Assembly: GCA_007449985.2 (NCBI GenBank)
Contig: VIIQ02000659.1
Location: 1-64,000, forward strand
Direction: 5' to 3'
DNA: 64,000 nucleotides
Source: Desmodesmus armatus
Lineage: Eukaryota > Chlorophyta > Chlorophyceae > Sphaeropleales > Scenedesmaceae
A model generated the notes under the pieces. It saw only the letters and a list, made by a program, of their open reading frames with translations, did no database searches and was not told the origin of the DNA. This document shows positions 56,501-64,000 of this stretch, piece after piece. The translations under genes were made by a program, and so were the position numbers. Positions within the stretch are counted from its first letter, which is position 1, and the number at the start of each line of letters is the position of its first letter.

Positions 56501-58780
56501 GTCAGGCCGCTGGCACAGCAAGCATCAAGCTGACACAACAGGCTGACACAACAGGCTGACACAACGAGGCAGCTTGCATTGCACGTGCCCAACAGCCTTG
56601 CCTGTGCCGCCTTGTGGGTCACTGAGCAAACTACGGTGCTGCTGCTGTCCTGCAGGTTTGAGGAGCAGACGGTGCAAACAGCCCACTCAGACAAGATCAG
56701 CGGTCTGGCCTTCCCAGACCAGTATGGCGAGGTGTTTGCGACCTGCTCCCTGGGCTGCATCCGTGTGTGGCACCTGAAGGGCTGCAGGGAGCTGCTGCGC
56801 ATCAGCTTGCCCAACCTGGAGTGCAGATGCATCACATTTGCACCTGTGAGTTGCTGGGCAGGGCAGCAGCTGCTGTAATGCGCTGCAGCAGGTGGTGATG
56901 GTACTACCAATATAATTGGATGGTACCATCAAAAATGGACCTGATACATGTGTCCTTAGGCCACTAGGGCATACACACAAGAGCAAACATGCTGGTTTCC
57001 AGCCATGTTGACGGCCTCATCATCTGTTGGGGATGATCTGCAGGATGGCAAGTCCATCATCAGCGGGTGGAGCGACGGCAAGATCCGTGCCTTTGGGCCT
57101 CAGACCGGCAAGCTGCTGTACACCATCAATGATGCACACCACAAGGCGGTGACAGCGCTGGCGGCCACCAGCGACTCCAAGCGGGTGATCTCAGGCGGCG
57201 AAGAGGGTGAGCAGACTCTGCAGCTACAGCAAGCTCGGCAATAGTGTGCTGGCCGGAGACCGAGTGACAGCACATTGGGCCAGATTTGCAGGGAAGAGTC
57301 GCTGTAGAGATTTGCCAGACATCGGTGTGCTTGGTGCCACTCAAACGTCATGCCACCTAGCCCCCAGCCATCCAACAGCTCCTCGTCAGTCACTGACACT
57401 CCTGGTGTTTGCTGTGGGTCATGATGTGCAGGCATGGTGCGCATGTGGCGCATAGGCAAGCAGTCGCAGGACATGGAGGCCAGCATGAAGGACCACAAGG
57501 GCCCCGTCAACTCTATTGTGGTCAAGTCTAGCAGGTGAGCTGCCTGGTCTTCGTGTGCCATTGTATGCCATTGCAGCTGGCTTGCAGTCCCAGCAGCACG
57601 TATTGATTGAAAGCTTCATGCTGGTTGCTTTGCCTTCAGACTTGCTCAACTGATGTTGGCACAACCTGCCCCTGCCTGCTATGCCGTCTGCCCCTTGCTG
57701 CTTGTCACAGTGATGATGAGTGTGTGAGCGCAAGCAGCGACGGCTCCTGCATCATCTGGGACCTCACAGCCTGCAGGCGCCGCCACAGCCTGTTTGCCAA
57801 CACCTTCTTCCTCAGTGCCGTGTACCACCCAGACGAGAGCCAGATCGTGACAGCGGGCACAGACCGCAAGGTGCAACAGTGGCTGCCTGCCGACCTAGCT
57901 GGCACTCAGTGGCGTACTGAGACTACAAGTTGGCATGTCTCAAGCAACAGACAAACAGCGGAGTTGGGCTGTTACACAACAGAGCCGCCAGCTTCAGGAG
58001 AAGCTAGCAGCAGCAAGCCATGTGCAGTATGACCAGCGGCAGTGCTCCATTCTCCAGACTTGCACATGCTGTCAGTGAACTGAATGACGGCTGTGGTCTG
58101 TTTGTACTGCAAACCGTTTGCATGGCATGCAGATCACCTACTGGGATGCCTATGACGGCCAGGCCATCCGCATCATAGAGGGATCAGGCTCAGCACACAT
58201 CAACACCCTCGCCACAGACCCTGCTGGAGAGGCCCTGCTGTCAGGTGGTGGTGACAGGCTGGTGAAGCTGTGGGGCTATGATGAGGGCGTGGTGAGCGGG
58301 GTGGGGATGTGGGTGGGTTCCAGGCGCCTGCAATGGCCCTTTCGTTGTTCTGCACATGTACAACTCCGAGATTGATTTTAACCTGTGGATTGTGCGCATG
58401 TGTCCATGCGTGTTCCCCGGACTGCCGGCTTCAGTGCAATGCAGCAGCACCAGGCTTGTTGAGTGATGGGGGTGTCCACAGGCTTGCGGCAGGGCACATG
58501 CAGTTGCTGTCAGTGGAGTTTGCTTTGTTGCTCCTGTGCGCACCACACTATGACGGCACAATGCAGCTATGCACATACTGGCTGTTGGAGCGTTCCCGGC
58601 ACTCTTGCTGACAGGCTCTTGTTGTTTCCTATTTGCTGCCCAGGTGCACTATGTAGGCGTGGGGCACAGTGGGGAAGTAACAGGTGAGCATAGTGCCACT
58701 ACGTAGCAGATGTGCTTCCAGAACTCGAAACTGCACGTGTGTGTTACCCACATGTGACCCGGGGGGCCGCAGTCTCAAAC

Positions 58781-58836
<56 letters not shown>

Positions 58837-59006
58837 TCCATTGCGACTTCCTGACCTGCTGCACAGGCCTGGCTGTTGCACCTGACAAGAGCGCTGTGGT
58901 CAGCGTTGGCAGCGAGGGAGGTATCTTTGTCTGGGAGTATGCCCACCCTGCTAATGATGGTGCTGGCCTGGATCAGCAGCTTCAGCATCTGGAAGTGGGG
59001 CATTGA
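53544..59006 (+). CDS. CFAP52: CFAP52 (FAP52/WDR16), ciliary doublet-microtubule WD40 protein
   Basis: Sixteen exons with continuous phase: 53,544-53,577; 53,692-53,759; 53,867-53,923; 54,103-54,193; 54,465-54,523; 54,715-54,792; 55,089-55,217; 55,445-55,588; 55,964-56,328; 56,656-56,845; 57,044-57,206; 57,432-57,534; 57,711-57,870; 58,133-58,291; 58,644-58,683; 58,867-59,006 (659 residues; human is about 620). Family blocks in order: IGFAGEVQNGLLLHPDG, ASGQITYLGFTAD, LASLGGQDDNSL, AICGSP, ITAGNYNL, KLGNLQRQF, FATCSLGCIRVWHLKG, ISGWSDGKIRAFGPQTG, RMWRIGKQSQ, SASSDGSCIIWDL, YHPDESQIVTAGTDRK, LVKLWGYDEG, VSVGSEGGIFVWEY. These build two WD40 propellers. The protein sits in the B-tubule lumen near the inner junction of doublet microtubules and stabilises it. 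Its presence implies the organism makes cilia at some stage. The start at 53,544 has A at -3 and G at +4; an in-frame ATG at 53,511 is the alternative. Confidence 0.97.
58782..58834 (+). repeat. Uninterrupted CTG tract (~17 repeats) in the last CFAP52 intron
   Basis: A pure (TGC)n run of 53 bases ends 32 bases before the exon 16 boundary, where branch point and polypyrimidine tract are expected. It is the longest pure triplet tract noticed in the window. Its RNA can form a CUG hairpin. Confidence 0.92.
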
Positions 59007-59515
59007 TGCTTTTGGTCGCATGGTGCATGCAAAGAGCATTGGGCAGCTGCAGTGGAGCAGGGAGGCTGTTTGCTTGTAAGTTCTGCTCTGCGGGGATGGA
59101 CACGGCTCAATTGTGAAAATGAAGAGCCATTATGACTGTTCGATTAGCTTGTATGGCGCCAGTGGATAGGGAAACTGGCAGCAGTACACTTTGGGCGTAG
59201 TCTGTGCAGAGACATTGGATGAAGGGGTATTTTGACAATGTATAGGTCGGTTCAAAGAACGCCATCCAAGGTTCAACCGCAAGAAAGACATATGAGCAGC
59301 AGTGAAAGTCGTTCACAACGGGCAGCATCAGCACGCACACCCTGCAGCAGTTTGTCGATGTGCATCATTGTACCACAAAACATCTCTATATCGTGTTGCA
59401 GGCTGTCGACGTCACTGCCATTTTGCCAGAAGACATTCCCGCCGACGGCAGCATTGTGGCGCGCAGTATGCTGGATATACATATATGATAACCAACGTCA
59501 CCCAGACAAAGATAG
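59007..59515 (+). other. CFAP52 3' UTR and promoter side of the next gene
   Basis: TGTAA at 59,075-59,079, 69 bases after the CFAP52 stop, fits a chlorophyte poly(A) signal and implies a very short 3' UTR. The remainder should hold the promoter of the secreted-protein gene. An open stretch at ~59,403-59,480 (reading AVDVTAILPEDIPADGSIVA) looks codon-like but could not be joined in phase to either gene. Confidence 0.55.
59075..59079 (+). terminator. Probable poly(A) signal TGTAA of CFAP52
   Basis: This is the TGTAA pentamer used by chlorophycean algae, located a short distance after the CFAP52 stop codon. Cleavage would be expected 10-20 bases downstream. Confidence 0.65.
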
Positions 59516-62500
59516 ATGCGCAGAACATTATGTAGGAGCTGCTGGACGTGCTTGTGCCTGTGGCTGACAGGTGTGACGTACTGCTGAGCTGTGTGTGTGG
59601 TGCATCATGTTGGCACATCAAGGGTTGATCTGCACAGTCACTGAAAGAATTGGTTTTATTGTTCTGCAGTCTGTTCGTTGCCACCTGCTGCTGATGCGGC
59701 AGCTGCAGGCCCAAAGCAGGATGCACCACAGACGGAATGCAGCAGCAGTGCTGCTGCTAGGTTCAACTTCTTTCCGAAGAACGCGAAAAACATCCCAGAG
59801 GGCTGGACTCAGAACAACCAGCACAGAGCAGGAAACAAGTGCAATGGGCAGCTGCTTCCCATTGCACTGTATGGTGCACCAAAGCCTCTGCTGCACTTCC
59901 AGCCGCAGCACGAGATGCTGAACCGCGGTGCGAGCATTGATGTGCAGCGCTGGGATGCGCAGCTGCCTTTCAACACCTCAGCCGAGCAGGAGCAGGTATT
60001 CAGCATTGCCAGCTTCAACGGTCAGCTGCCAGACCAAGCAGCTGCAGAGACACCACCAGCAGCAGCAAAGCAGAAGAAGAAGCACCCCTTTGGCAGTTTG
60101 CCGGCGTTCAAGGGGCTACCAAAGCCCCCCAGCCTAAAGCCGCCAAGCTTGAAACCACCAAGCCTCAAGCTACCAAACTTGAAACCGCCAAGCCTGAAGC
60201 CTCCTGGGCAGCCAAAGGCACCTCAGCTTTCAGCAGAGGGTCGCGGGAAAGTGCTGCAGACATTCATTCAGGTGCTGCTGACAGGCAATGCACCTGATGA
60301 AATCGAGGTGCCAGCCAGTAAGCCTGCTGTTGCAACCAGCAGCACCTCAGGCTTGGGCAGGCAGCAGCCTATGCGGTATGTGGTCCTTGACCGGGGCAAT
60401 GGAGATGTGGAGCACTACAACAGCAGGGACAGGATTCTCTTGGAGGGCGAGGTGGGGGTTGACAGCAGTGCTGATGCTGCTGCAGATTGGGGGGGCGTCA
60501 GCAGCAGCAACAGCAGCAGTAGTGCTGGTGCTGGGGGCATTGGCAGTGCTGCTGGTAGCGGCAGCAGCAGCAGCAGCAGGGTCCACCAATGGAGTCGACC
60601 GCATGGTGGGGCATTTACTGCTGCAGCGCTACAGGAAAGGGGCAGCGCACAGGCGACCGCAGATAAGTTTGGGTACAGGAGCAAGAAGGAATCTGCAGAG
60701 TCAGCACAAGCCCTCAAGCAGATTGAGCCAGCAGCCAGCAATCCTGCATTGTTGGGCGGCTTGATCAAAATGCCTTGGAGCAAAGACCGCAGTGAGGACC
60801 CGGCCAAGCCAGTGAAAGCAGGACTGGCTGGCTGGCTCCCAGGGTTGACTAAGCAGGCCAGCACTGCTGCCGGCAGCAGCAGTGGCAGCAGTGGCGGCAG
60901 CAGCAAGAGCGTCAGCAGCCGGCCTGCACCCGATGTATGGGCGTTGGTACAGCCAGCTAGTTTTGTGTACAGTGTGAGAGTGAACGGAAAGCAGTGGATT
61001 ACCAGCCCAGTGCACTACCCCAACTCCAGCTTGCCCAGGATTGATTTTGAGGGCAACGTAACAGCAGGCCGGAGGGACCTGTTTGACGCCTCTGTCTTTG
61101 TTGAGGTAAGTACCAGGGCACTGAAAGGACAAGCGCAGTGACAGCAGCGACAGTAGCAGTAGCTGGGTGCAGGCACAGTGGGAGAAGAGACGGTAGCCAG
61201 CAGTGCTGGATAGCCTAGGCTTGCATCAGGGGGTTGACATCAAACCTGATAGGGCCCTCAAAGGCTGGGATAGATGCTACTAAGGCGTCAGCTGGGCTTT
61301 GTGCAGCACCCTCTCCATTTCCAAGCCAGTGTGACCATTTGTTGCTTGTCAGCACACATGTGGTACACGTACAGTACATAGTGAAGCAGATGGACGGCCC
61401 AGCAGCTAACCCACAGCATGCTGTCATGAAAGCCCCTATTCAGGGCTCCTGCAGTGCCCTGCACTCTGGCACATGCAAGCACTGTGGCAGCTTGAACAGT
61501 AACTAAGCTGCCAGGGGGCAGCTTGCGGAATGGTACTGTGCAGTGCATGATGACACTCACAGCAATGCGTTCCCATATAAATCTGCAGTCAAGGCGCCAG
61601 GGTGTGTGTGAGTTGGGGGGGGGGGATATCTGTGGTGTGGTTAGCTGCCAGTGTGTCTACGGCCATTCCCGCGTTCTACTGCTTTACCGGGGGGGTGAGG
61701 GTGTCACTCTTCACTGACGTCTTCCAGGTGTGAGGGAGGGGGGCTGCATCGTAGAAGGGCGGCCTTGATGGTGAACTGTGCTGTGTGTGCTGACCCATGC
61801 CGCATGATGGTGTGCATGAAACGTGCAGGGCATCAATACTATGGACATCAAGGTGACGCTCCTGCAGGACTCAGCACAGCTCAACAACGGCACCCACAAC
61901 CGGACAGGTCCCTCCCACAACGTGACTTTCAACAGCCCCGAGATTGACTTTTACTTCTTCATGTGGGGCAACGCCACACACGACAGCAGGCCAAGTGCGG
62001 TAGTGCAGTTTGACAGCTGTAAGGCAGAAGGTAAGGCTGCACAGGCTGCTGTTGGGGCTGCAGCCAACAATGTTGTCGACATTGTACGTCCGATTATTAT
62101 TGCCAGATATGATACTCGCACAGTCCCATCTGCAACCTGCCAGAATGAAGTGCAAGCCCTGAGCGCCAATTGTATTATCTGCCGCCAAAAGAGTGTCTTG
62201 TCACAACCCACTGTCTAAACCCCTCACATAACCATGGCATGCTTGACTGTGTGCTGACAATCCTGCAAAACCCTTGTTCTGACAATCCTGCTGCAGCCAG
62301 CATTGACTTCTCCAAGGCCCGGCCCACCCCAGTGCTGATCGACGGCTACCGACTCACCTACACACCCATACCTGATCGCACGACAGCCTTCTTTCTGCCG
62401 GTGTACTACATATACGGGCAGTTCCAGAAGGGCTTGGACGGCAGTACAGACCTAAAGACAGACAACACTGAGGGCAACATCAAGAGTTTTGGGTTGTACT

Positions 62501-64000
62501 TGACGCGCCTACCTGGCTCCCCATCCAACTTCAAATTCTCTGGACCCCAACTGTGAGTCATATGAGACTGCGCAAGAGACGTTTGGGTATGACATGTGAT
62601 AGGGGCAAGAGCGAGCACAGCGCATGCTGCTTGCGCGAGCAGGAAAGTCCTGCTTTGATGCTTGGATTCATCAAGCAGTAATTTTGCAAGCTGTCTGGAG
62701 CAGGACTCAGAGTCATCACTGCCTTTTTGTGGGAGCTCTGGCCAGAGACATCATCAATTTTGTGATGTGCTGTGTTGTGTTGTGCTGTGCTGTGTTCCTC
62801 TACTGCAGGGATGGCTTGAAGGAGGGCTGGTGGCAGATGACAGTGGAGGGCTCCCTCTGGGTCCCCCTCCCCCACCTCGCACACCTGCTGTCACTGTCGG
62901 GTATCGACCGGTACGGCAACAGTGATGTGCTGTACAGGCAGGTGCAGCCAAACGGCCAGATCACAGACGGCATGTCACTGCTCAACTCGGTCAAGGGTGC
63001 TGGTTGGGTGCTGCCAGAGTATGCCAAGTAAGTGCTGGCTGGGAGGCCATGTTCAGCACACCAGCACACTAGTGCACTAGCGCAACTGTGCTTTCCTGAC
63101 ACCAGTAGTAGCCCTTCCAAGTCCTGTGGTCTGGGCATGGTGCCACCGGTCACTGCCTGATGCATGATTTAATTAGTGGCACTTGTTGTGGGCTGACGTT
63201 GGACAGGCATGTCACACATGGCTGCTGCCCAGACGGTTACGATGCACCTGCACAAGGCCCTGCTAGCGAGGCCAGGAAGTATGCCGTACTTGCGCGGCGC
63301 AACCGATTGTGCTGCACCACGCCTGCGATTATGCCACTGAAACTCATCTTGGCTGAGGAGAGTTGCCGCTCCAGCAACCAGCATTGAGCATGCTTCTTGG
63401 ATGCACAGTGGAGAGCGCGCTGTGCACTATGCTTGACGAAGTGCCCCTGTGTGTCATGTGTTGTCCTGCAGCATGCAAGTCGGACTGCAGAAGGCCGTCA
63501 CCGTGCTGGACTACTTCGAAGGGCCTTCAGCGCCATTGGTGGTGAGTCACAACAACATTCTTCCCACCTCTCCTGACTGCCGGGGTGCATGGAGGCGTGC
63601 TGTGCTGTGCCAGCTGAGTTGCAGGCTGCGTCAGTTGTGAGTTGTACTTACTTACTGCAAGGACGGCAACTTGCCCCTGTTGAGAAAGCTTGCTTGAACC
63701 CCTGTTGAGAAAGCCCACTACTTGATACTGTTGGGCCAACGTTGTTTTCTGCCACGCCACCCCATGCTGTGCTATGCTGTGCAGCTTGGTGACAAGGCGA
63801 TGTTCACCTGGCAGTGGACAGGTCTCGACAGCGGCAACAACTACTGCAGGATCGAGGGCAAGGGCACCGTCAGCCTAGCAGGCAACTGCTCATCCCCACT
63901 GACCTACACAGTGCGCACAAACCTCAACCAAACACTGATGTTGGATTACAAGGACGTCTGTGGCAAGCATCACAACGCGTCTCTCACGTTTGGTCCGAGC
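59516..64000 (+). CDS. Secreted Ser/Pro-rich protein with KPPSL repeats (partial, 3' end outside)
   Basis: Exons in phase: 59,516-59,570; 59,670-61,105; 61,829-62,030; 62,297-62,552; 62,809-63,027; 63,472-63,541; 63,785 to beyond 64,000 (818 residues so far). Exon 1 starts at an ATG directly after an in-frame stop and, once spliced, gives MRRTLCRSCWTCLCLWLTVC followed by SLPPAADA, a good signal peptide. Residues ~166-195 are tandem PPSLK-type pentamers (six, one as LPNLK), which could form a polyproline-like rod. Ser/Gly/Ala-rich linkers follow to ~470. A folded region then has VWALVQPASFVYSVRVNG, IDFEGNVTAGRRDLFDASV, FYFFMWGNATHD, GYRLTYTPIPDRT, WQMTVEGSLWVP and FTWQWTGLDSGNNYC, with several N-x-S/T sites and few cysteines. 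I do not recognise the family. Localisation to wall or matrix is inferred from the signal peptide and repeats. Confidence 0.82.

Overview
The window is nuclear DNA of a green alga, most likely a chlorophycean (volvocalean or sphaeroplealean relative); the species cannot be named from sequence alone. The basis is: intron-rich genes whose 3' splice sites are almost always (C)TGCAG, heavy CAG/GCN codon runs giving Gln- and Ala-rich proteins, a TGTAA motif (the chlorophyte poly(A) signal) behind one gene, an AP2/ERF transcription factor, and CFAP52, a protein of ciliary doublet microtubules. Exon limits were derived by hand from splice consensus, phase continuity and conserved domains; in the models given, every junction keeps phase except one break noted in the large Gln/Ala-rich gene.

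Left part (1-23.3 kb), repeat-dominated. Positions 1-10,778 hold four complete copies and one partial copy of a ~2.5-kb tandem satellite that runs off the left edge. The partial copy stops abruptly inside exon 2 of a broken duplicate (10,779-13,620) of the region at 30.7-33.3 kb. Next come ~3.1 kb of a poly-C-bearing minisatellite of ~180-bp monomers in a three-monomer higher-order pattern (13,621-16,735), a second small relic of the same duplicated gene end, a kinase-like coding scrap, and a young LTR retrotransposon (17,348-23,261) with 99%-identical LTRs and one intact gag-protease ORF but no reverse transcriptase, RNase H or integrase.

Middle part (25.1-43.4 kb), genic. On the minus strand lie a large mosaic membrane protein with thrombospondin type-1 repeats and Sushi-like modules (25,095-31,625), a Gln/Ala-rich protein that may be a FAAP100/FANCB-type Fanconi core-complex relative (32,340-36,234), and a FabG-like short-chain dehydrogenase (37,089-39,641). 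The SDR is divergent from a plus-strand AP2/ERF transcription factor (40,361-43,425).

Right part (43.4-64 kb). A nested tandem repeat (3 x 788 bp, each holding about 3 x 93 bp) and ~4.6 kb without a recognisable gene precede a head-to-head pair: HSCB, the mitochondrial Fe-S co-chaperone (minus), and CFAP52 (plus, 16 exons). They share a promoter of under 400 bp. The window ends inside a secreted protein with a signal peptide and a KPPSL-type repeat, whose 3' end lies outside.

The genes do not form a pathway. The genome-architecture story is local segmental duplication, satellite growth into a gene copy, and exon duplication in an extracellular mosaic protein.
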